Positions 24,246-31,667 of a stretch of 64,000 bases of DNA are shown in pieces (position 1 is the stretch's first letter; the number at the start of each line of letters is the position of its first letter). This DNA is from CBDCVD01 sp965224015 (GTDB lineage Bacteria; Pseudomonadota; Alphaproteobacteria; Rhizobiales; CBDCVD01), in assembly GCA_965224015.1 (NCBI GenBank), contig OZ245032.1, forward strand, positions 3,100,001-3,164,000, read 5' to 3'. Both the position numbers and the translations under genes were made by a program. Below the pieces are notes generated by a model. That model searched no databases and had not been told where the DNA came from. It saw only the letters and a program-made list of their open reading frames with translations.

Positions 24246-24348
24246 ATGCCAGCGGTATGGGCTTTATGGACACGCCGACTGGTGTACTGCATTGATAACA
24301 TACCTGATTGACGCTAATGCATGAGCCCTTGTCAAAGACCCTTGGTAT
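24246..24348 (+). repeat. Family-1 repeat, tandem copy 3
   Basis: ATGCCAGCGG to CTTGGTAT, 103 bp. Its second half (CATACCTGATTGACGC, CATGAGCCCTTG) differs from copies 1 and 2. Confidence 0.9.
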
Positions 24349-24360
24349 TATAGCCAGGCC

Positions 24361-24454
24361 GCCTGAAAATGATTTCATTTTCAGGCGAAAAGCCGAGCGA
24401 TAATAAAAGCTTATAGCTAAATGACTTTATTCTGATAAAGTCATTTAGCTATAA
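24361..24454. repeat. Two adjacent perfect hairpins
   Basis: First hairpin 24361-24386: GCCTGAAAATGA pairs with TCATTTTCAGGC around a TT loop (12-bp stem). Second hairpin 24411-24454: a 20-bp perfect stem (arms 24411-24430 and 24435-24454) around the loop TCTG. Both are AT-rich and lie between the family-1 trio and the family-3 right end. Confidence 0.85.
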
Positions 24455-24526
24455 GGCCCATCTTGTCGCAAAATCGCCCAAGTACCTTTTGGCAGAATGG
24501 TTCTATTAAAACCTGATACGCTCTAG

Positions 24527-25990
24527 CAGTGTGTCGGGTTTAAAGGAGTTGTTTGTCCGTGTATCGGTCATGGATGTGTGTTGGCGAGCGCTTTGCTGAA
24601 CCTGCCTTAGCCGCTCAGCATGTTGCTCACACGTTTGCAGTTGTACGCCAGCGCTACAAGACACCATTCCCGTGAAACCTTCTCAAGACCGCGAAGATGA
24701 AAATGCCTGAAACCAAGAACCGATTTGATGATGCCAAAAACAGGCTCAACACTGCTCTTTCGTCTTTTGTATTTGTCTTTTGCCTCCTGGGTTCGAAATG
24801 TCTCCAGCATCTTTAAGCGCCACGGCTCTCTAACACACGGCGGTGGCTTGCTGCGCACCTTCGGCGGTCGGAAATCATAAGGGCGTGCTACCTGTTGACC
24901 CGGTAACGCTATCAAAGGTTCAATTTTACGCACATCAAGCGCCTCAATAACAGCCTCGCCAGCATAACCCGTATCCGCTATAAGCGTCTTGGGCTTGCCA
25001 ACACGCGCGCACAAGTCATCAACAAAGGTAACCAAATCCTGACGATCATTCGTCGTGGCAAGAACTTGCGTACCCAAAACCAACTGGCTGCCATCCGCAT
25101 CCACAAAAGCTTGCGCATTATAAGCCTGACGGTATTCGTGGCGCGACGACCGGCGCATGATAGAACTGTCCGGATCGCTCAGATTGATCTGCTTCTTAGG
25201 AGAAGGCCGTGGTGCATCGCCCCCATCATCCGTATCCTGACCCTGATCTTGATCTTGCCCATCCAAACACGCCGCCGCCTCAAGTTGTTCGGCGGCCGCG
25301 TCTAACTTCGCCTTTAACGTTTGCCGCCGCGCTATCTCGTCGGGGAGCGACAAACCATCATCCGTATCCTGTTCATCTGCCGCCTCGGCTCTATCCATCA
25401 ACGCCGCAATGTCCTCTGCAAGCTTGGCCCGTAACACCTGGATACGATCATAACGTAACGATTTGATCTTCGAAGCATTCGCATCAATCTGCGTGCCGTC
25501 GAGGGCGACCGTGCCTACCTTTAAAAGACCCATCTGTTTGGCTAGCAACAAGATATGCGCAAACGCCGTCTCAAAGGCAGGACCGTTGTCACGCCGGAAC
25601 TTGGCGATCGTGTCATGATCCGGATGGCTGTTGGCGGCGATAAAGCGGACAGAAACATTGCGATACGTGGCCTGCTCTATCTTGCGCGAGGAAAAAATAC
25701 CACTGGCGTAACAATAAACCAACAGGGCCAACATCATGCGCGGATGATATTGTGCTTTTCCTGAGCCGGTGCGGCTGACGTGAAAGGTGCGCATATCTAT
25801 GCGTTCGGCGGCTTCCACGATAAAATGGGCCAAGTCGTCATCTGCCACCCAGTCTTTGAGATCAGGAGGCAAAAGCAACCGCTGAGAGCGGTCATAATTG
25901 CGGAAATTTTTCATACCAATGGGTAGCACAAATGCAAAAAAGCCTGTATGCAAATTTAATAAATAACCACAGCCCAAATCCGACACACTG
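24527..25990 (-). mobile_element. IS1182-like insertion sequence (1464 bp)
   Basis: Terminal inverted repeats CAGTGTGTCGG(G/A)TTT at 24527 and, reversed, at 25990. CTAG stands on both sides (24523-24526 and 25991-25994), consistent with a 4-bp target duplication. One transposase gene fills it. It inserted exactly at the CTAG tip of a family-3 repeat; on the other side the CTAG contains the stop codon of the ABC ATPase gene. Confidence 0.9.
24607..25914 (-). CDS. IS1182-family transposase
   Basis: A 435-residue DDE transposase, apparently intact. The N-terminal domain starts MKNFRNYDRSQRLLLPPDL, followed by the helical MMLALLVYCYASG region. Candidate catalytic Asp residues lie in VALDGTQIDANAS and IADTGYAGEA; the Glu region is KSSVEPVFGIIKSVLGFRHF near the C-terminus. 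A low-complexity acidic stretch (LDGQDQDQGQDTDDGGD) interrupts the catalytic domain, as is common in this family. I start at the ATG 25912-25914; the frame opens earlier, at 25986, but outside the recognised homologous region. Confidence 0.9.
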   Translation of the reverse strand: MKNFRNYDRSQRLLLPPDLKDWVADDDLAHFIVEAAERIDMRTFHVSRTGSGKAQYHPRMMLALLVYCYASGIFSSRKIEQATYRNVSVRFIAANSHPDHDTIAKFRRDNGPAFETAFAHILLLAKQMGLLKVGTVALDGTQIDANASKIKSLRYDRIQVLRAKLAEDIAALMDRAEAADEQDTDDGLSLPDEIARRQTLKAKLDAAAEQLEAAACLDGQDQDQGQDTDDGGDAPRPSPKKQINLSDPDSSIMRRSSRHEYRQAYNAQAFVDADGSQLVLGTQVLATTNDRQDLVTFVDDLCARVGKPKTLIADTGYAGEAVIEALDVRKIEPLIALPGQQVARPYDFRPPKVRSKPPPCVREPWRLKMLETFRTQEAKDKYKRRKSSVEPVFGIIKSVLGFRHFHLRGLEKVSREWCLVALAYNCKRVSNMLSG

Positions 25991-27046
25991 CTAGGATGGC
26001 TGAAGAGGAATCAGTTCCTCAGGCCGCCATCCAATAGGAATTTCGTCCTTGCCGGTTTCCGTGTTTTCGGAATCGGTGACCGCAATCATTTCGATACCGC
26101 AAGCCCGGATCAGTGAGCGAATTTGGCTGCCCAGGTAGTTCTGTGTTTCGATTGATCCCTTGATGGCGGCCATCGCTTTATCGGGATGGAAGGTGATTGC
26201 CTCCTTGCGCAGCATGAACTTGCACGGGCCCGGTTTCAGCCCGCGAGCCTTCGCCAGTCGAACGGCTGTCCCGTCCGGAAACCTGGCCTGCCATGACTGG
26301 CCCGCCTTGATGACCTCCAGTTCAACAATGTTGGCGCCGCCCAGAAATTCGGCCACAAACACGGTTCGCGGACGCCTGTAGATCGCCTCCGGTGTCCCCT
26401 CCTGCTCAATGCGACCCTGATTCATAAGGACAACCCGGCTGGCCAGTCCGAGCGCTTCCTCCTGATCGTGGGTAACGAAAATCGTTGTCAGTCCGAGGTT
26501 TTCATGCAGCCGTTTGAGCTCGACTTGCATATCCTCACGCAGGCGTGCGTCCAGGTTCGACAGCGGCTCATCCAGCAACAGAAGATCGGGCTCGGCGACG
26601 ATTGAACGCGCAAGTGCCACGCGTTGCTGTTGTCCTCCGGACAACTGTCGGGGATACCGATCCGCCAGATGATCCAGCTTTACCAGGGCAAGCGCTTCGT
26701 GCGCCTTCTGCATCTGTTGAGCGCGCCCCAGTTGCCCGTGCATGCGCAGGGGGAAGCGGACGTTCTCCATCGTGGTCATGTGAGGCAGAAGCGCATAGCT
26801 CTGAAACATCAACGCGACATTGCGGTCTTCCGGGGGAAGGCCGGTCATGCGCTTTTCGGCAATGTTAATCTCACCGGAATCGGGACGTTCCAGACCGGCG
26901 ATTATTCGCAGCAGCGTAGACTTGCCGCAACCACTTGGTCCCAGCAGCGCAACAAACTCGCCATGGTCGACGTCCAGGTTGAAGTTGTTGAGAACGGTTA
27001 ACTCCGCATAGCGTTTGACGATCGATTGGACGGACAGTTGCTTCAT
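25991..27046 (-). CDS. ABC transporter ATP-binding protein, PotA-like
   Basis: A 351-residue ATPase energising the importer encoded upstream. Walker A GPSGCGKST (about 38-46), signature LSGGQQQRVALARS (about 135-148), Walker B LLLLDEPLSNLD (about 154-165), H-loop FVTHDQEEA (about 190-198) and a C-terminal TOBE-like region. The start ATG at 27046 lies 10 bp after the upstream permease's stop. Its TAG stop is part of the CTAG that borders the IS1182-like element; the length is normal, so the insertion did not cut the protein. Confidence 0.93.
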   Translation of the reverse strand: MKQLSVQSIVKRYAELTVLNNFNLDVDHGEFVALLGPSGCGKSTLLRIIAGLERPDSGEINIAEKRMTGLPPEDRNVALMFQSYALLPHMTTMENVRFPLRMHGQLGRAQQMQKAHEALALVKLDHLADRYPRQLSGGQQQRVALARSIVAEPDLLLLDEPLSNLDARLREDMQVELKRLHENLGLTTIFVTHDQEEALGLASRVVLMNQGRIEQEGTPEAIYRRPRTVFVAEFLGGANIVELEVIKAGQSWQARFPDGTAVRLAKARGLKPGPCKFMLRKEAITFHPDKAMAAIKGSIETQNYLGSQIRSLIRACGIEMIAVTDSENTETGKDEIPIGWRPEELIPLQPS

Positions 27047-27056
27047 GGTTATGGCC

Positions 27057-27854
27057 TCAGACAATCTTCGACAGGCCAAAGACCCGGCTCAGCAGTATGA
27101 CCAGCACCATTGTCATCACGATCATGATGGTGCAGACCGCTGCGACCGAAGGGTCCGGGCTGAACTCCAGTGTCGAATAAATGCGCATGGGCAGGGTTTC
27201 GATATTCGGTGCACGCATAAACAGCGCGATAACGGCATCATCAAACGAAATGTTGAATGCGAAAAACGCGCCCGCTGCCATACCGGTGCGGCATTGAGGC
27301 AGGATTACCAGCAGGTAGCGCTGCCACCAGCGGGCACCCATAATGCGTGCCGCTTCGTCCAGATGCGGATCAATGTCGGCCAGATTGGCCGATACTGTTC
27401 GTATCACATAAGGCATGGTGATGACTGTGTGGCCGATCACCAGGCCGGCAAAGGAGGGGCCTGTCGCATACCGGCTGAATACAATCAGCAATCCGATTGC
27501 GAATATCAGAGAAGGCAGAATCAGCGGCGACAGGAATATCGACTCGATTGCATTACGACCGCGAAACCGGAACCGCGATAGTGCAATCGCAGCCGGTGTG
27601 CCAAGTGCCAGCGCCAGGAAAACTGTTATGAGTGCAAGCCTCAGGCTGGTCCAGCCTGCATTCATGTAGGCATCCGACCCCAGGATTTCGCCATACCAGC
27701 GAAGCGAAAGGCCGGGCGGCGGAAAAACAAGGAAGGCACTGGTCGACAAGGAACTTGCAATCACCACAAGCAGCGGCACGAGCATGAAAGCCGCGATCGT
27801 CAGGAGAAACATGGCGGATGCGACCAGCACCCATCGTGGCGTGGCGGCGATCAC
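27057..27854 (-). CDS. ABC transporter permease, PotC-like
   Basis: About 265 residues with six predicted membrane segments. The cytoplasmic EAA loop is LDEAARIMGARWWQRYLLVILP (begins near residue 170). It starts at GTG 27852-27854, which overlaps the preceding permease's TGA (GTGA) and follows GGAGG, showing coupled translation; the frame extends further upstream but only as an out-of-frame shadow of the neighbour. It forms the channel with the protein encoded at 27851-28705. Confidence 0.9.
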   Translation of the reverse strand: MIAATPRWVLVASAMFLLTIAAFMLVPLLVVIASSLSTSAFLVFPPPGLSLRWYGEILGSDAYMNAGWTSLRLALITVFLALALGTPAAIALSRFRFRGRNAIESIFLSPLILPSLIFAIGLLIVFSRYATGPSFAGLVIGHTVITMPYVIRTVSANLADIDPHLDEAARIMGARWWQRYLLVILPQCRTGMAAGAFFAFNISFDDAVIALFMRAPNIETLPMRIYSTLEFSPDPSVAAVCTIMIVMTMVLVILLSRVFGLSKIV

Positions 27855-28705
27855 GTTCGACCTCCGGCCGTTGAGGTCAGAGTCATGTAGGGAATGATCA
27901 ACAGAAGGGTCACGACCAGCAGAATCACTGACAAAGCGGCGCCGAACCCCCAGTCGAAAGAGCCGGTCATTTGCTGATAGATGGAACCCGCCATAACCTG
28001 AAGCCGTACACCCCCGACGAGGGATGGCGTGATGAAAGAGCTGATTGACAGCGCAAAGACCAGCAGCGACCCCGAAGCCAGGCCAGGTACCGACAGCGGC
28101 AGCGTCACGTAATACATGCTGCGGAAGAACCCGGCGCCCATCACCCGTGACGCCTCTTCGAGCGATTGCGGAATCTGGCTGAGACTGCCCAGCGTGGTGA
28201 GGACCAGAAATGGCAGTAAGACCTGCACCATGGCAATCACGATGCCGGTTTCCGTGTGCATCAGCGAAATGCTTTTGTCGACAACGCCCAACTGCTGCAG
28301 GGACCAGCTCAGGACCCCACCAGGCCCAAGGATGACCAGCCATCCGAAGGTCCGGATCACGACGCTCGTCATGAGCGGAAGAATTATGATAACGATCAGC
28401 ACGGTTCGCAGCACCGGCCCTGCCCGTGCGATAATGACTGACAGCGGAAAACCGATAACCAGACAGGCGCTTGTGATGATCAGTGCCAACCGGAAGGTCC
28501 GCAAGGCGACACCGGCATAGAAATCGTCGACAATCGCCTTGGCATAATGTTCAAGCGTAAATTCGGTGGGACCTGCGCCGAAGGTAAGGAAGCTTTGCGC
28601 CAGAAGCTGCAGGGCCGGAAAGAAAAACGCCAGCAACAGGAACAGCAGACCAGGGGACAGAAGGATTGCCGGCTCCCGGTTCAAATGCCCTACCCCAGCC
28701 GACAT
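27851..28705 (-). CDS. ABC transporter permease, PotB-like
   Basis: A 284-residue inner-membrane permease with six hydrophobic segments (first at about 13-37) and the EAA loop LEEASRVMGAGFFRSMYYVTLP (from about 180). It resembles the PotB half of spermidine/putrescine-type importers, which also take up related amines and other small organics. The ATG at 28703-28705 follows a terminator-like hairpin after the binding-protein gene. Confidence 0.9.
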   Translation of the reverse strand: MSAGVGHLNREPAILLSPGLLFLLLAFFFPALQLLAQSFLTFGAGPTEFTLEHYAKAIVDDFYAGVALRTFRLALIITSACLVIGFPLSVIIARAGPVLRTVLIVIIILPLMTSVVIRTFGWLVILGPGGVLSWSLQQLGVVDKSISLMHTETGIVIAMVQVLLPFLVLTTLGSLSQIPQSLEEASRVMGAGFFRSMYYVTLPLSVPGLASGSLLVFALSISSFITPSLVGGVRLQVMAGSIYQQMTGSFDWGFGAALSVILLVVTLLLIIPYMTLTSTAGGRT

Positions 28706-28752
28706 TTATCAGTCCTTTCCGCGTTCCTGATCTGCCTTTCAAGGTAAAGAGC

Positions 28753-28773
28753 GGAAGCTGGAAACCGGCTTCC
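28753..28773 (-). terminator. Stem-loop between binding-protein and permease genes
   Basis: GGAAGCTGG-AAA-CCGGCTTCC, a 9-bp stem with one G-T pair, stands 10 bp after the binding-protein stop on the minus strand. It would reduce read-through and keep binding protein in excess over the permeases. Confidence 0.6.
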
Positions 28774-28782
28774 TTGTCTTCG

Positions 28783-29823
28783 TTACCGGGCGATGGCGCG
28801 CGACCAGGCTTCATTCCAGCCGGCGCGTTTTTCCGCGATCGCGTTGGCGTCGAATGTGTTCAGCTTGGAGATATCCGCCTCACCGTATACGACCTGCGAA
28901 GCCACCTCTTCGGAAAGCTCAACTTCCTTGTTGGTCGGCGTGTACCGCAGCGCTTCTGCCCAGCCCTTTGAGGCTTCGGCCCGGATGGAGAAGTCGATGA
29001 ACTTCAGGGCAAGATCACGCTTGTCGGTTCCCGCCACGAGATTAACCGTGATCGGGGCGAGTACGCCACCCTCTTCAGGCTGTACGAACTTTACCGGCAG
29101 GCCGGCTTTGGTCAATGTATACGCATAGTCCTGAGCGTAAGGTGCAATCCATGCGTTTCCCTGGGCGAAATTCTGCTGGATTTCGGGCGATTTCGACACC
29201 ATCGTCGAAGTCGCAAGCATGCCCTTGACGAAGTCCAAACCAGGCTGAATGTCGTCGAGATCGCCTCCGGCGACCTTGTTGATCATCAAAAAGCCGAGCA
29301 TCCCGTAGGTATTGCTTGCCGCGTCGGTCAACAGGACATGGTTCTGATAGTCCGACTTGGCGATATCCTTCCAGGATTTGGGCGCCTCGGACACCTGTTC
29401 GGTGTTGTACAGCAGTCCTATCACAGCGGTCGCATAGGTGGGGCCGATGCCCTCGTCCAAGCCGGCGATGGCGAAGGAATACATCTGATCATAATTGCTC
29501 AGTTCGCCCGGCTCGATTGGCGAAAGCAGGCCTTGTGCGGCGGCGGCATGCTCAAGGCCGCCCGAGAAATGGGCCACGTCGAACTGCGGATTGTCCTTCT
29601 GGGCGCGGAGCTGCGCAAGAATATCCGCCGAGTACGCCGTTACGACCTCAACCTTGACATCATACATCTGTTCGAACGGCGTGATCACCAGTTCGCGATG
29701 AATCTTTTCGTAGGCGCCGCCAAAGGAATTGATTGTAAGCGTCCCCTGGGCCGATGCGTCAGTTGCCAGCGCAAAGAGCGAAACGGCTCCAATTGCGCCA
29801 AGCCATTTTCTGTACAGTGTCAT
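28783..29823 (-). CDS. ABC transporter substrate-binding protein, PotD-like
   Basis: A 346-residue periplasmic protein with a Sec signal peptide (about 1-25, cleavage after ATDASA). Mature start GTLTINSFGGAYEK is typical of the spermidine/putrescine and iron-type class of binding proteins. Conserved FDVAHFSGG and the C-terminal helices ALKFIDFSIRAEASKGWAE are present. It is the first transporter gene of an operon with two permeases and an ATPase; a DUF3830 gene precedes it by 51 bp. The substrate is unknown. Confidence 0.9.
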   Translation of the reverse strand: MTLYRKWLGAIGAVSLFALATDASAQGTLTINSFGGAYEKIHRELVITPFEQMYDVKVEVVTAYSADILAQLRAQKDNPQFDVAHFSGGLEHAAAAQGLLSPIEPGELSNYDQMYSFAIAGLDEGIGPTYATAVIGLLYNTEQVSEAPKSWKDIAKSDYQNHVLLTDAASNTYGMLGFLMINKVAGGDLDDIQPGLDFVKGMLATSTMVSKSPEIQQNFAQGNAWIAPYAQDYAYTLTKAGLPVKFVQPEEGGVLAPITVNLVAGTDKRDLALKFIDFSIRAEASKGWAEALRYTPTNKEVELSEEVASQVVYGEADISKLNTFDANAIAEKRAGWNEAWSRAIAR

Positions 29824-29874
29824 TTCCCTGATCCTCTCTTCTTTGCAGTTTTCCGGCGTGTTGCAGCTGCCGGA

Positions 29875-30357
29875 TCAGCTCTCCAGGATGCCGATTTCAA
29901 CAGTTTTGATCCCATCGATGCGTGTGGCGGCGCATGCCTTTGCAAATTCGTCCAGACCCTCGGTGATCTTTCCGAACATGTTGCAGGGTACCCAGCCCAG
30001 CGGACCGTGGATGCGGGCACCGGGCGCATAGAATATCCCGATCTCCCAAAGTTCATCCGGAAGACCTTTCATCGTGTTCTTGCCCTGATAGAACCACAGG
30101 CACTCGCCGGCTTCCGGAAAGCAGGTCTGGTTTTCCGCCGGAATCTTGGCTGGATCGAATGTCTGCCCTTCTTGCGGCAGACCCATCATGATTTCAGGCC
30201 CCGCGAACATGGCGTGAATTGCCGGCATTTGCACCGGTTTTGCCAGCGCATTCCAAATAGTTTGGCTGGTTACCGGTGCGCTTGCATCATAGAGCGTGAT
30301 GATTGCTTGCACGCCGGTTTCGATGAATTTCGCATAGAGTTGTCTGGGTTTCGGCAT
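29875..30357 (-). CDS. DUF3830 family protein
   Basis: A 160-residue soluble protein resembling the DUF3830 family, which has a cyclophilin-like fold and often accompanies transporter or amidohydrolase genes. The opening (VQAIITLYDASAPVTSQTIWNAL, about 15-37) and the later LPDELWEIGIFY and GPLGWVPCNMFGKI segments fit. I choose the ATG at 30357; a GTG at 30402 would add 15 residues without family support. It leads the ABC operon, divergent from the LysR gene with an AT-rich 100-bp intergenic space. No function is established. Confidence 0.75.
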   Translation of the reverse strand: MPKPRQLYAKFIETGVQAIITLYDASAPVTSQTIWNALAKPVQMPAIHAMFAGPEIMMGLPQEGQTFDPAKIPAENQTCFPEAGECLWFYQGKNTMKGLPDELWEIGIFYAPGARIHGPLGWVPCNMFGKITEGLDEFAKACAATRIDGIKTVEIGILES

Positions 30358-30459
30358 ACCGTTTTTCTTATCGCGGTTGATGAAACAAGCGCATACTTGC
30401 ACCGCTGTGATAATGTGTCTAATTAAAAATCAAACTTATTCGATAGAAGTAATTTATCA

Positions 30460-31416
30460 ATGGATCTGCACTCTTCCCATTACCCGACCGAAGCAGGCGG
30501 TTTGACGATCAAGAACATGCGCACTTTTTTCTGGCTGGCACGGCTGCGCAACTATCATGCGGTTGCCAGACAGATCGGCGTGACTCAACCGGCGGTAACC
30601 TCACGAATTGCCAGCCTGGAGGATGAGCTCGGCATCCGTCTTTTCTCGCGCGACCGGAGGGTGGTGACGCTAACACCGGAAGGCCAGGACGCCTTGAGGC
30701 TCTGCGAAAGGGTGTTGGAAAGGGTCGATGATATCGTCATGCGTTATTCTGGCGCGGCGGCGCGAGTCGGCGTAGTGCGGATCGGTGTGGTCGACACGAT
30801 TGCACGAACCTGGTTGCCAGCCGTCCTGAACCGGGTCCAGACGGAGTTTCCAGAGATCGTTCTTGAAATCACCAATGAAAGTACTGTGGAACTGCATTCG
30901 ATGCTAAGAGCGGGTTTGCTGTCAATGAGCATCACCATAAACCCGTGTGAAGAAATCGATATCGGCAATACCGAGATCGGCAGTTATGCAATCGAGTGGG
31001 TGGCATCTCCTGAACTCGTTGACAGGGATCACGTCTATTCAGTTGAAGAGCTCGCCCAGTTCCCGCTGATAGGCTATCTCGTCGATAGCCCTCCGGCGAA
31101 GATGATGCAGCGCTATTTCAGCGACTCCGTGCAGACCAACGCGATCGGCAACACGACAAATTCGATGTCCACCATGATCTGGCTGGCCGAGAACGGCATT
31201 GGCATTGCCGCCATTCCGCCAAACACGATCCTTCAGCACCTGCGTGACCGTCGGCTGACAATCATCAAGGTCGAGCGCCGCTTCGAGGCAATGCCGTTTT
31301 TCCTGAATTGCCGCGTTCGCCCTTTTTCACCCGTCGTGCAAACCGTGGAGGCACTAATTCGCAAAGAGGCCGCGCGGTTCTTGGAAGATCAATCCCGTCA
31401 ACGTCTTCAGTATTGA
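30460..31416 (+). CDS. LysR-family transcriptional regulator
   Basis: A 318-residue regulator. The winged helix-turn-helix is at about 18-77 (MRTFFWLARLRNYHAVARQIGVTQPAVTSRIASLEDELG), followed by the linker helix and a two-lobed effector domain from about 100. It is transcribed divergently from the DUF3830-ABC operon, the classical arrangement for LysR control of a neighbour; the AT-rich gap 30403-30459 would hold its binding site, but I cannot point to a clear T-N11-A box. The N-terminal extension of 17 residues is longer than usual; an internal start (ATG near residue 20) is possible. Confidence 0.92.
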   Translation: MDLHSSHYPTEAGGLTIKNMRTFFWLARLRNYHAVARQIGVTQPAVTSRIASLEDELGIRLFSRDRRVVTLTPEGQDALRLCERVLERVDDIVMRYSGAAARVGVVRIGVVDTIARTWLPAVLNRVQTEFPEIVLEITNESTVELHSMLRAGLLSMSITINPCEEIDIGNTEIGSYAIEWVASPELVDRDHVYSVEELAQFPLIGYLVDSPPAKMMQRYFSDSVQTNAIGNTTNSMSTMIWLAENGIGIAAIPPNTILQHLRDRRLTIIKVERRFEAMPFFLNCRVRPFSPVVQTVEALIRKEAARFLEDQSRQRLQY

Positions 31417-31519
31417 ACGAAAGGAAATGCTGAGCATAACGATATCAGGATCGACAGTGCGCAAATGACCCTGAAAAATGAGTGACAACTCAAGACGCTC
31501 TTTAGCCCATTGCAGAACC

Positions 31520-31605
31520 GCAGACCATTTCCTCAATCGGAAGGCGACACTGGCCGCACATCGGTCATAGCGAATAACCGTTGGTATAGCCTGGCGACTG
31601 AATTC
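31520..31605 (-). pseudogene. Possible IS5-family transposase C-terminal remnant
   Basis: On the minus strand, about 31552-31577 translates to IRYDRCAASVA, resembling the conserved TRYDRCA motif near the C-terminus of IS5-type transposases. No flanking transposase sequence or terminal repeats are seen, so this would be a small scar. Weak evidence: one short motif. Confidence 0.3.
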
Positions 31606-31667
31606 TGATCATATCTTCAGGAACAGGTAGCGACCGACGCTGAGGGGGCTTCTGCGAAATAGGATGA

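Larger units (their letters stand above)
23754..24525. mobile_element. Family-3 element interrupted by other repeats
   Basis: The left end (TAGAGCGTGCC, 23754 on) and inner sequence (TTCTCGATTGGCGAGGCGAT) match the intact copy at 34054-34328 up to about 23908. A family-2 piece (23909-23988) then breaks in; family-3 sequence resumes (23989-24040), is interrupted by three tandem family-1 copies (24041-24348) and two hairpins, and ends with the right terminus at 24451-24525. The intact copy is only 275 bp, so about 500 bp have been added by insertions. Confidence 0.75.

Noticed and set aside
25991..27046. ABC ATPase truncated by the IS1182-like insertion
   Set aside because: The protein has full family length with the C-terminal region, and the stop codon lies in the duplicated target CTAG.
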